DNA of 64,000 bases from Streptomyces sp. NBC_01451. Its GTDB lineage: Bacteria > Actinomycetota > Actinomycetes > Streptomycetales > Streptomycetaceae. Numbering within the stretch: position 1 is the stretch's first letter; every line of letters starts with the position of its first letter. The DNA lies in NCBI RefSeq assembly GCF_036227485.1, contig NZ_CP109479.1, positions 9,362,001 to 9,426,000 of the forward strand, in the 5' to 3' direction. The position numbers and the translations under genes were made by a program. This document shows positions 37,518 to 45,062 of this stretch, piece after piece. A model generated the notes under the pieces. The model was not told where the DNA came from and did not search any database. It was given only the letters and a program-made list of their open reading frames with translations.

Positions 37518-37557
37518 GGGCGCCGGCGAGCGCCGGAGCCGGCGGGCACCGGCGCCC
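37518..37557 (+). terminator. Stem-loop after the sigma factor gene
   Basis: GGGCGCCGG ... CCGGCGCCC, 9 bp perfect, with an inner CGCCGG-AG-CCGGCG hairpin, starts 7 bases after the stop codon. Confidence 0.65.
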
Positions 37558-37955
37558 TCCCTTGAGTCCATGTCATCGGGGTCACCCGGGCTCACCTCGC
37601 GGACTCGTCCTCGCCCGCTGGAACGTCCGCGGCCCGCACAGGCTCAGTGCGTCCGGGTGCCGTTCCGGCCGGCCGTCCGCAACTGCTGCCACACCAAAGG
37701 AAATTGATTTGAGGTAGCCGGGAACTGGACGCCACCCCCGGCCGACTACTGGTCCGACAGCACGGCTCGTCCCCGGTCGGCCCTCACAACGAGGCAGCGG
37801 AACGGGGACGAGCGGGGAACTTCGGGCGAAGGTGGTTCGGCGCACGTGAAACGCAGAAGTCTGTTGCAGTCCTCCGAGGCGGCGATCAGCACCCTGTGGC
37901 TCCTGGAACACGCGCGGGGGAGCGGGGCTGCCGGCTGCCCGGAGTCGGGAACCGC
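37558..37955. other. Intergenic region before the dioxygenase gene
   Basis: About 400 bases with no supported gene. It should include the promoter of the beta-hydroxylase-like gene. Confidence 0.35.
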
Positions 37956-38711
37956 GTGACACCGGAGATCGAGAACGCCTTCGCCGCGATCCGGGCCGAG
38001 TTCGGAGCTGGCTCGATCACTCGGGTCGAGCGGATGCTGGAGCCGGGCGGCGGGGGCGAACGGCATCCGCTGCAGAAAGCGGCAAAGTGGATCATGCCGG
38101 GGCTCTCCCCGACTCCCTGGCACGATCCCTACGCCTACGACGAGATCGCCCCGGTCGTCCATGCGCTGGAGGCCGGCCATCAGGCGATCAAGGAAGAACT
38201 GAACATCGCCTGGGCGGACCGCCGCGAAGCGTTCTCGGACTATGAGCACTATCTGACGCGACAGGAGAACTGGCAGGCCCTCCACCTCTTCCGTAAGGGA
38301 GGTCTGGTCGCAGAGTCGGCCGCATCGGTTCCGACGGCATACCGGTTGTTGAAAGAGGTTGCCGTCGACACGGAGAGGATCTGTCCGCTCCTGGAATGCC
38401 ATTTCTCCACGCTGCTGCCGGGCGCCGCCATCGACCCGCACTGCGACCTGTGGAATTTCAGCATCAACCTTCATCTCGCTGTGGACATTCCTGACGGGTG
38501 CAGCATCACGGTCGCCGGGGAGACCCGCTCCTGGGAGGAAGGAAGATGCCTGCTCTTCGACTATTCCTTCGAACATGAGGCACGTAACGAGGGCACTGGT
38601 CCGCGGACCTGCCTGCTCATCGACCTCTGGCATCCGGAGACGACCGTTCCGGAACGCCGGGCGCTGGTCGCCCTGGTCGCGGAGATCCGCCGACTCATGG
38701 GAGAGGGCTGA
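37956..38711 (+). CDS. Aspartyl/asparaginyl beta-hydroxylase-family dioxygenase
   Basis: 251 aa from the GTG at 37956. The cupin-type core has PHCDLWNFSINLHLAV (His162, Asp164), the distal His in LFDYSFEHEARNEG (His207), Arg217, and the typical DLWHPE end. These are the Fe(II) and 2-oxoglutarate ligands of PF05118 proteins. Known relatives hydroxylate Asp/Asn, also free or carrier-bound in natural-product pathways. It precedes the isonitrile cluster by ~270 bases on the same strand. It may be a tailoring enzyme of that cluster, which is inference. Confidence 0.75.
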   Translation: MTPEIENAFAAIRAEFGAGSITRVERMLEPGGGGERHPLQKAAKWIMPGLSPTPWHDPYAYDEIAPVVHALEAGHQAIKEELNIAWADRREAFSDYEHYLTRQENWQALHLFRKGGLVAESAASVPTAYRLLKEVAVDTERICPLLECHFSTLLPGAAIDPHCDLWNFSINLHLAVDIPDGCSITVAGETRSWEEGRCLLFDYSFEHEARNEGTGPRTCLLIDLWHPETTVPERRALVALVAEIRRLMGEG

Positions 38712-38726
38712 TTCGAAGGAGGTTTC

Positions 38727-38768
38727 GTGCAGGTGATGGTGCCGGATGAATTCCTGGAGCGGTTCTAA
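38727..38768 (+). CDS. 13-aa mini-ORF with a perfect ribosome binding site
   Basis: AAGGAGG sits 5 bases before GTG, which opens VQVMVPDEFLERF and then TAA. The strong ribosome binding site and codon use suggest translation. It could be a short peptide, a leader upstream of the MFS gene, or the 5' stub of a deleted gene. Confidence 0.4.
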   Translation: MQVMVPDEFLERF

Positions 38769-38927
38769 TTTGTCCGGTGTTGCCGGTGTGTCATTCCTGG
38801 CGGTCTGTAGCTGCCGGGCCTGAAGGGCTGCTCAGATATTACATCGGCGTGTGAATTAGGGCCGGAAGAAAACGGCATTCCCAAGTTGGAATCCTGCTGC
38901 TACGGTGACGCAAAACCAACGGACTCT

Positions 38928-38937
38928 TGGAATTCCA
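38928..38937. promoter_or_regulatory. Palindrome TGGAATTCCA in the cluster promoter region
   Basis: A perfect 10-bp palindrome 49 bases before the MFS start, with related half-sites TTGGAATCC (38886) and GGGATTCC (38946) around it. The segment 38830-38955 is locally less GC-rich, as expected for a promoter region. Confidence 0.45.
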
Positions 38938-38954
38938 TTACAAGTGGGATTCCG

Positions 38955-38978
38955 ATGAATGTGATGACGAGGAGGTGA
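38955..38978 (+). CDS. Possible 7-aa leader peptide overlapping the MFS ribosome binding site
   Basis: ATG AAT GTG ATG ACG AGG AGG TGA (MNVMTRR). Its last codons contain the GAGGAGGTGA that serves as ribosome binding site for the MFS gene, so its translation could affect MFS expression. This may also be coincidental. Confidence 0.25.
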   Translation: MNVMTRR

Positions 38979-38985
38979 CCCGATT

Positions 38986-40341
38986 ATGTCTCTTTTGGTT
39001 CTGGCGTTGGGGCAGCTCGTCATCTCGCTCGACTACAACATCGTGTATGTCGCGCTGCCCGACATAGGCGCCGGGCTCGGCTTCTCCGACCACGACCTGC
39101 AGTGGGTGGTCAGTGCCTACGTCGTGGCCACGGGAGGCTTCCTGCTGCTGGGCGGCCGGGCGGCCGACCTGCTGGGCCGGCGCCGGATGTTCGTCTTGGC
39201 GGCCCTGCTGTATGCGGGGTCGTCGCTCGTGGGCGGTCTGTCGGAGTCGCCCGGTGTGCTGGTCGCCGTCAGGGGCATCCAGGGCATCGGCGGATCGCTG
39301 CTGTTCCCGGCGACGCTGTCGCTGATCACCACTCTGTACGAGGAGGGGCCCGCCCGGAACCGCGCGTTGGCGGTGTGGGGCGCGGCCGGAGCCGGAGGGC
39401 TCTGCCTGGGTTCCCTGCTGGGCGGGGTGCTGGTGGAGGCGTTCGGCTGGCCGTCGGTGTTCTTCGTCAACGTGCCGGTCGCGGGAGTCCTCGCGGTGGC
39501 CGGCCGGCTGGTCTTCCCGGCGGACGGTCCGTGGGACCGCGCCCGGCGCTTCGACGTGGCGGGCGCGCTCACCGCCACAGGCGGGATCACCCTCCTGGTG
39601 TTCGTGCTGGTGCAGGCACCGGCGGAGGGCTGGACCACGCCCGCGGTCCTGGTCGGTGCGGCGCTCTCGGCCGGCCTGCTGGCGCTGTTCGCCGTCGTGG
39701 AGCGGCGGTCCCCTGAACCGCTCGTACCGGCACGGATGTTCGCGCACCGGGGACTGCTGGTGGCGATGGGGGTGACCGCGCTGTTCAGTGCCACGTTCAG
39801 TTCGGTGCCGTACTTCCTCACCCTGTACTTCCAGACCGTCCACGGTTACAGCCCGGCCGCGACCGGGCTCGCGTTCCTCGTGCCGGCCGTGGTGGTGGCC
39901 GCGGGCACGCAGGCCGGGGGACGGGTCGTGTCCGTCTTCGGAATGCGCCGGATGCTGGTGGGCGGCATGGTCCTGGGTGCAGCCGGAGCGGCGGCCCTCG
40001 GCCTGGCGCTCACCTCGGACGGCGCGTATCCGAAACTCCTGCCGGGCATCGTCCTGTTGGGCCTCGGCCAGGGCGCGGCCTGGACGGGAATGTGGATCGC
40101 CGCGTCCGCCGGGGTCGCCCCCGGTGACCAGGGCATCGCCTCGGGACTTGCGTCGACGACCCTTCAGGTGGGCGGCGCGGTAGGCCTCGCCCTGTTGGTC
40201 GCGCTCGCCGGGGGAGTGGGGCGGAGCACCTCCGGCCCCGGCCTGCTCGACGGACTCCGTACGGCCGTGTTCGCCATAGCGCTCGGCATCGGCGTGGGCG
40301 CGCTGGCGCTCCTCGTGCGCCGCCGGGTCACCAGCACATAG
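38986..40341 (+). CDS. DHA2/EmrB-like MFS exporter of the isonitrile cluster
   Basis: 451 aa with about 14 hydrophobic segments, the DHA2 (QacA/EmrB) topology. Motif A is GGRAADLLGRRRMFV; the motif C region is AAGAGGLCLGSLLGGVLVEA. GAGGAGGTGA lies 9 bases upstream of the ATG. It is the first long gene of the colinear block ending with the NRPS, so it is a likely exporter of, or self-protection pump for, the isonitrile product. Confidence 0.85.
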   Translation: MSLLVLALGQLVISLDYNIVYVALPDIGAGLGFSDHDLQWVVSAYVVATGGFLLLGGRAADLLGRRRMFVLAALLYAGSSLVGGLSESPGVLVAVRGIQGIGGSLLFPATLSLITTLYEEGPARNRALAVWGAAGAGGLCLGSLLGGVLVEAFGWPSVFFVNVPVAGVLAVAGRLVFPADGPWDRARRFDVAGALTATGGITLLVFVLVQAPAEGWTTPAVLVGAALSAGLLALFAVVERRSPEPLVPARMFAHRGLLVAMGVTALFSATFSSVPYFLTLYFQTVHGYSPAATGLAFLVPAVVVAAGTQAGGRVVSVFGMRRMLVGGMVLGAAGAAALGLALTSDGAYPKLLPGIVLLGLGQGAAWTGMWIAASAGVAPGDQGIASGLASTTLQVGGAVGLALLVALAGGVGRSTSGPGLLDGLRTAVFAIALGIGVGALALLVRRRVTST

Positions 40342-40421
40342 GCCCGCCTTTCTCCCTTGGGTCACCTCCTTTCACCTCCTCTCGCGTCCGGTCCGTCCTC
40401 CGTCATGCCTGGAGTGCATCC

Positions 40422-41501
40422 ATGTTTCCCGCTGTCACCGGTTCCTCAGGTCCTCGGGCCGCCGTTCTGTGCGGGCTGGCCGGATGGGTGCCGTCCCGTG
40501 TGGTGACCAACGAGGACCTCGCGCGACGGCTCGACACCGACGACGCATGGATCCGCACCCGGACCGGAATCCGGCAACGGCACGTCGTCGACGGCGGCCA
40601 GGCGACCTCCGACCTGGCCGTCGAAGCCGGCCGTCTCGCCCTTGCCTCGGCGCGAACGGACACGGCCGACGCGGTCGTCGTCGCCACGACCACCCCGGAC
40701 CACACCTGCCCGGCCACCGCGCCGGCGGTCGCCGCTCGGCTCGGGCTGACCGGTGTGGCCGCCTTCGACATCGCCGCGGTGTGCACCGGGTTCGTCTACG
40801 GACTTGCCTCGGCCGCCGGGCTCATCGCGGCCGGTGTCGCCGAACGGGTCCTGCTCATCGGCGCGGACACCTACTCCACGATCGTCGATCCGCTGGACCG
40901 GGCCAACGCGATCATCTTCGGCGACGGCGCCGGAGCCGTCGTCCTGCGCGCCGGACACCCCGACGAGCCCGGCGCGGTCGGCCACTTCGACCTCGGCAGC
41001 GACGGCGCCCGGCACGGCCTGATCACGGTCGCGGCCGGTGGCTCCCGACAACGCTCCTGGCCGGGCGAACCGAGCCGCGAGGAACGGCACTTCGCGATGC
41101 GCGGCAAGGAGGTCTACCGCCACGCCGTCACGCGCATGGCCGAGTCCGCGCGCGCCACCCTGTCCCGGGCCGGCTGGAAGCCCGACGACGTCGACCACTT
41201 CGTACCCCACCAGGCCAATCTGCGGATCCTGCACTCGGTGGCCGACGACCTCGGTCTCCCGCGTGAACGCTGTGCGACCCATGTCGAGTCCGTCGGCAAC
41301 ACGGGTGCCGCGTCCATACCGCTCGCCCTCGCCGACGCGGCTGCCCGGCAGACGGTCACGTCGGGCGACCGGCTGCTGCTCACCGCCTTCGGAGGCGGCC
41401 TCACCTGGGGCTCCTGCCTCCTCACCTGGCCCTCACTCCCACAACAGGAAAGGACCCCTGGGCCCTCCGATCTTACGAATGACCAGAGCAACCACCCTTG
41501 A
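40422..41501 (+). CDS. Beta-ketoacyl-ACP synthase III (FabH-like)
   Basis: 359 aa. Complete KAS III triad: Cys121 in DIAAVCTGFVYG, His263 in VPHQANLRIL, and Asn293 in SVGNTGAASIP. N-terminal TRTGIRQRH is typical of FabH. FabH joins an acyl-CoA starter to malonyl-ACP. Together with the adjacent ACP it could supply a dedicated beta-ketoacyl, and after host reduction/dehydration an enoyl, chain for the isonitrile acid. No such gene is in the five-gene sco core. Confidence 0.9.
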   Translation: MFPAVTGSSGPRAAVLCGLAGWVPSRVVTNEDLARRLDTDDAWIRTRTGIRQRHVVDGGQATSDLAVEAGRLALASARTDTADAVVVATTTPDHTCPATAPAVAARLGLTGVAAFDIAAVCTGFVYGLASAAGLIAAGVAERVLLIGADTYSTIVDPLDRANAIIFGDGAGAVVLRAGHPDEPGAVGHFDLGSDGARHGLITVAAGGSRQRSWPGEPSREERHFAMRGKEVYRHAVTRMAESARATLSRAGWKPDDVDHFVPHQANLRILHSVADDLGLPRERCATHVESVGNTGAASIPLALADAAARQTVTSGDRLLLTAFGGGLTWGSCLLTWPSLPQQERTPGPSDLTNDQSNHP

Positions 41502-41517
41502 AAGGTAGGACGACGTC

Positions 41518-41772
41518 ATGAGCACCACCTACGAGCAACTCGTCGACATCCTCACGAGACTGCACGACGCCCCGGCCGACCGGATTCGCCCCGGCGCGAC
41601 CCTCGGCGAACTGGACGTCGACTCGCTGACGACGGTCGAGATCAGCATCCGCATCGAGCGCGACCTCGGAGTGACCGTCGGCGACGACGAACTCGAACCC
41701 GACCTCACCCTCGGCGAGATCGCCCGTCTCCTCGACACCAGGCAAGCATCCGTCCGCCCCCACCGAAGGTAG
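41518..41772 (+). CDS. Acyl carrier protein (first of the cluster)
   Basis: 84 aa. The phosphopantetheine site is Ser36 in [14 protein letters not shown], with the acidic helices of a type II ACP. It lies 16 bases after the KAS III gene and 8 bases before the scoE-like gene, firmly within the operon. It is distinct from the ScoB-like carrier further down, so the cluster has two stand-alone ACPs. Confidence 0.9.
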   Translation: MSTTYEQLVDILTRLHDAPADRIRPGATLGELDVDSLTTVEISIRIERDLGVTVGDDELEPDLTLGEIARLLDTRQASVRPHRR

Positions 41773-41780
41773 AAGCAGCC

Positions 41781-42671
41781 ATGCAGATCAAGGACCAGCC
41801 CGGCAGCGCTCTCGGCGCGACGGTCGAGGACTTCGACCACACCACCGCCTCCGACGCCGACATCGCCGCGCTCAAGAACACCGTGTACACGAAGAAGATC
41901 GCCGTCCTGAAGGGCCAGGACCTCTCCCCGCAGGAATTCCTCGAACTCGGCAAACTCCTGGGCCGCCCCGAGACCTATTACGAGCCGATGTACAAGCACC
42001 CCGAGATACCGGAGATATTCGTCTCCTCCAACGTGCCGAAGGACGGCAAGCAGATCGGCGTACCGAAGACGGGCAAGTTCTGGCACGCCGACTACCAGTT
42101 CATGCCGGACCCCTTCGGCATCACCCTCATCTACCCCCAGGTCATTCCCGAGAAGAACCGCGGCACGTACTTCATCGACATGGGCCGGGCGTACGAGAAG
42201 CTGCCCGAGGACCTCAAGCAGGAGACCGGCGGCACGTACTGCCGGCACTCGGTGCGCAAGTACTTCAAGATCCGGCCCCACGACGTCTACCGCCCCCTCT
42301 CCGAGATCATCGAGGAGGTCGAGCGGAAGACCCCGGCCGTCGTCCAGCCGACCACCTTCACCCACCCCATGACCGGCGAGACCGTCCTCTACATCAGTGA
42401 GGGATTCACCGTCGGCATCGAGGAACAGGACGGCAACCCGCTCGACGAGGAGCTGCTCAAGCGGCTGTTCGACGCCACCGGCCAGCTCGACGAGAGCTTC
42501 GAGCACGAGAACATCCACCTGCAGAGCTTCGAGAAGGGCGACCTCCTGGTCTGGGACAACCGCAGCCTCATCCACCGCGCCCGGCACACGACGACGCCCG
42601 AGCCGACCGTCTCCTACCGCGTGACCGTGCACGACGAGCGCGGGCTGCACGACGGGATCAGGGCGGTATGA
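41781..42671 (+). CDS. scoE: ScoE-like Fe(II)/2-oxoglutarate-dependent isonitrile synthase
   Basis: 296 aa, TauD fold. Iron ligands His102 and Asp104 in KFWHADYQF and His265 in SLIHRARH; Arg280 in VSYRVTVHD binds 2-oxoglutarate. Tyr67 and Tyr71 (ETYYEPMY) and Lys163 (YFKIRPH) match the substrate-binding Tyr97, Tyr101 and Lys193 I recall for ScoE, with a constant offset of 30 (ScoE ligands His132, Asp134, His295, Arg310). ScoE oxidatively decarboxylates an N-carboxymethyl-3-aminoacyl acid to the 3-isocyano acid; the mycobacterial homologue is Rv0097. Its stop overlaps the next start (ATGA). Confidence 0.93.
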   Translation: MQIKDQPGSALGATVEDFDHTTASDADIAALKNTVYTKKIAVLKGQDLSPQEFLELGKLLGRPETYYEPMYKHPEIPEIFVSSNVPKDGKQIGVPKTGKFWHADYQFMPDPFGITLIYPQVIPEKNRGTYFIDMGRAYEKLPEDLKQETGGTYCRHSVRKYFKIRPHDVYRPLSEIIEEVERKTPAVVQPTTFTHPMTGETVLYISEGFTVGIEEQDGNPLDEELLKRLFDATGQLDESFEHENIHLQSFEKGDLLVWDNRSLIHRARHTTTPEPTVSYRVTVHDERGLHDGIRAV

Positions 42672-43165
42672 CGCACGACGCCCTGTTGGCACACGTGCTG
42701 ACGCCCTACAAGGACCACTGCAGATACCTGCGTTCGGCGGTCGTGACAGAAACGGCCGGCCGGGCATCCGCCCGCTGCGAATTCGCGATCGCCGAATCGT
42801 GCTACATCGACGACACCGGCCATCTGAATTCCGTCGAGGTGAACATCTGCTACAACCAGATGATGTACTACCTCGTCGCCAAGTCCGTGCAGGAAGGACT
42901 GGGCACGGGGTTCGAATCCTGGACGCTGGACGACTTCCGGAAGCACCAGCTCCCGGACATCCTCATCGCCCGGTTCGCCGCCAGTTTCCGGCGACCCGTC
43001 AACCCCCGTGAATTCTCCGGGGAGATGGAGTTCCGGTCGGTCACCCGACGCGCCCCGGCCGGCGGCAGCCCGTTCCTGCACGCCGACACGGCCTTCCGCT
43101 ACTGGGACGCCGAGTCCGGCCGCTGCGACGGCGAAGCGACCCTGGCGTTCGTCAACGTCCCCTGA
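42668..43165 (+). CDS. scoD: ScoD/FcoT-like thioesterase (Gly-adding)
   Basis: 165 aa hot-dog-fold protein. The segment [20 protein letters not shown] resembles Rv0098 (FcoT). In the characterised pathway ScoD promotes Michael addition of glycine to an enoyl-ScoB thioester and hydrolyses the product, giving the substrate of ScoE. It is translationally coupled to scoE (ATGA). Size and order (E-D-C-B-A) equal those of the sco and Rv0097-0101 clusters. Confidence 0.9.
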   Translation: MTHDALLAHVLTPYKDHCRYLRSAVVTETAGRASARCEFAIAESCYIDDTGHLNSVEVNICYNQMMYYLVAKSVQEGLGTGFESWTLDDFRKHQLPDILIARFAASFRRPVNPREFSGEMEFRSVTRRAPAGGSPFLHADTAFRYWDAESGRCDGEATLAFVNVP

Positions 43166-43217
43166 CACCCACGTCCCCTGGCACACACGTCGCTGACACG
43201 AACGTCCCTGACACGAG
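43156..43217 (+). repeat. Imperfect ~16-bp tandem repeats between scoD and scoC
   Basis: About four copies of a CGTCCCTGACAC-type unit (CGTCCCCTGACACCCA, CGTCCCCTGGCACACA, CGTCGCTGACACGAA, CGTCCCTGACACGAGG) fill the scoD 3' end and the short gap. Confidence 0.6.
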
Positions 43218-43230
43218 GCGAGAGACAGCC

Positions 43231-44793
43231 ATGACCATGGACCGGCTCCACCACCCGCAGCTCCAGACGCTCGTCCGGACCACGAGCTTCCACGCCGGGC
43301 ACCAGCCCGCCACCCCCGCGGTCCTCTGCGAGGGCCGCACCCTGACGTACGGGCAACTGCACCGCGAGAGCAACCGGATCGCCCACGCCCTCCAGGCCGC
43401 CGGGCTCACGGCCGGCGACCGGGTCGCCTACCTCGGCAAGGAGTCCGAGCACTACTACGAGATCCTGTTCGCCTGCGCCAAGAGCGGCACCGTCCTGGTC
43501 CCCGTCAACTGGCGGCTCACCGCGCCCGAGGTCAGCCACATCCTCCAGGACTCCGGCACCCGCCTGCTGTTCCTGGAGGACGAGTTCACGGCGGTCGTGG
43601 ACAGGATGCCGAGCGCGCCCCCGGAGACGGTCGTCGCCCTCGGCGCGGACCTCACCGCCTGGACGGCACCCCACCCCGACACCGACCTCCCGGACAGCGC
43701 CACCCCGGACACCCCCGTAGCCCAGCTCTACACCAGCGGCACCACCGGACTGCCCAAGGGCGTCGTGCTCGCCCACCGCAGTTTCTTCGCGATCCGGGAC
43801 GCCCTGGCGAGCGAAGGGCTCGACTGGATCGACTGGCGCAGCGGCGACGTCGCGCTGATCGGCATCCCCGGCTTCCACATCGGCGGCCTGTGGTGGGCCA
43901 CGCAGAACTTCAACGCGGGTACGACGGTCGTCGCCATGCGCGCCTTCGCCGCACGCCAGGCCGTCGACCTCATCCGCGACCTCGGCGTCACGACCGCCTG
44001 CGTCGTCCCGGCCATGCTCCGCATGATGCTGACCGAACCGGGCGTAGACGTCCAGGACTTCACCACCCTGCGCAAGACGGTCTACGGTGGCTCGCCGATC
44101 TCTGAGGCCCTGCTGGAGGAGAGCCTGAGGGTCCTGGAGTGCGAGTTCGCCCAGATCTACGGGCTCACCGAGACCGGCAACACCGCTGTCTGCCTGCCAC
44201 CGGCCGCCCACGTTCCCGGCGGTCCCCTCATGCAGGCGGCGGGGCACCCCTATCCGGGCGTGCGCAGCAAGGTGATCGACGGGGAGGGGCGCGAACTCCC
44301 GCCGGGCGCGGTCGGCGAGATCTGTCTGGCCACTCCCGCGCACATGGTCGAGTACTGGGGCCTGCCGGAGAAGACCGCCGAGACCCTCGTCGACGGCTGG
44401 ATCCACACCGGAGACGCCGGCTACGTCGACGAGGACGGGTACGTCTTCATCCGCGACCGCATCAAGGACGCCATCCTCGTCGCCGGGGAGAACGTCTACC
44501 CGGCCGAGATCGAGAACGTACTCGAAGGCCACCCCGGTGTGGCCGAGGCCGTGGTCGTGGGCGTGCCCGACGAACGCTGGGGCGAGTACGTGCACGCCTT
44601 CATCGTCCCGGACCCCGAACGGCAGCCCACTCCCCGGGACCTGCACACCCACCTCGTCCCACAGCTCGCGAGCTTCAAGCTGCCCGCCCGCTACGAGTTC
44701 ATCGACAGCGTCCCGCGCAACCCCAGCGGCAAGATCCTGCGCCGGGAACTCCGCGACCGCTTCTGGGGCGAATCCGCCCGCAAGGTCAACTGA
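43231..44793 (+). CDS. scoC: ScoC/FadD10-like acyl-ACP ligase
   Basis: 520 aa ANL-superfamily enzyme. AMP-binding loop LYTSGTTGLPKGVVLAHRS (about residue 167), A5 region IYGLTETGNTA, A7 WIHTGDAGYVDEDG, A8 RIKDAILVAGENVYPAEIE, and the C-terminal Lys in NPSGKILRRELRD. Homologues ScoC and FadD10 (Rv0099) activate a short or medium enoic acid as adenylate and load it on the ScoB-type carrier. An alternative ATG is at 43237. GAGGCGAGAG precedes the start. Confidence 0.9.
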   Translation: MTMDRLHHPQLQTLVRTTSFHAGHQPATPAVLCEGRTLTYGQLHRESNRIAHALQAAGLTAGDRVAYLGKESEHYYEILFACAKSGTVLVPVNWRLTAPEVSHILQDSGTRLLFLEDEFTAVVDRMPSAPPETVVALGADLTAWTAPHPDTDLPDSATPDTPVAQLYTSGTTGLPKGVVLAHRSFFAIRDALASEGLDWIDWRSGDVALIGIPGFHIGGLWWATQNFNAGTTVVAMRAFAARQAVDLIRDLGVTTACVVPAMLRMMLTEPGVDVQDFTTLRKTVYGGSPISEALLEESLRVLECEFAQIYGLTETGNTAVCLPPAAHVPGGPLMQAAGHPYPGVRSKVIDGEGRELPPGAVGEICLATPAHMVEYWGLPEKTAETLVDGWIHTGDAGYVDEDGYVFIRDRIKDAILVAGENVYPAEIENVLEGHPGVAEAVVVGVPDERWGEYVHAFIVPDPERQPTPRDLHTHLVPQLASFKLPARYEFIDSVPRNPSGKILRRELRDRFWGESARKVN

Positions 44794-44816
44794 CCGCTTC
44801 CCCTGGAGAGAACGAC

Positions 44817-45062
44817 ATGCCTGCTCCCCTCACACCGGAGGCCTTCCGCGCGGACCTGGCGGAGTACCTCTACCTGCGGCCCGACGAAGTCGACCTCGAC
44901 GAGAACCCGCTCTACGCGGGGCTGGACTCCCTGCGCATCGTCACCCTCATCGAACGGTGGCGTGCGACCGGTGTGGACGTGACCTTCGTCGAACTCGCCG
45001 AGCGCACCTCGTTCGCCCAGTGGTGGCAACTGCTCTCCACACGTCAGGAGGCCCCGAGGTGA
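44817..45062 (+). CDS. scoB: ScoB-like acyl carrier protein
   Basis: 81 aa. The phosphopantetheine Ser38 is in YAGLDSLRIVTLIERW, which resembles the aryl/peptidyl-carrier type (Rv0100, ScoB) more than FAS ACPs. GGAGAG precedes the ATG. Its TGA overlaps the GTG of the NRPS (GTGA), giving tight coupling of carrier and synthetase. Confidence 0.9.
   Translation: MPAPLTPEAFRADLAEYLYLRPDEVDLDENPLYAGLDSLRIVTLIERWRATGVDVTFVELAERTSFAQWWQLLSTRQEAPR

Noticed and set aside
40422..41772. KAS III plus ACP as the start of a type II polyketide cluster
   Set aside because: No ketosynthase/chain-length-factor pair, cyclase or ketoreductase is present; the neighbours are sco-type genes.
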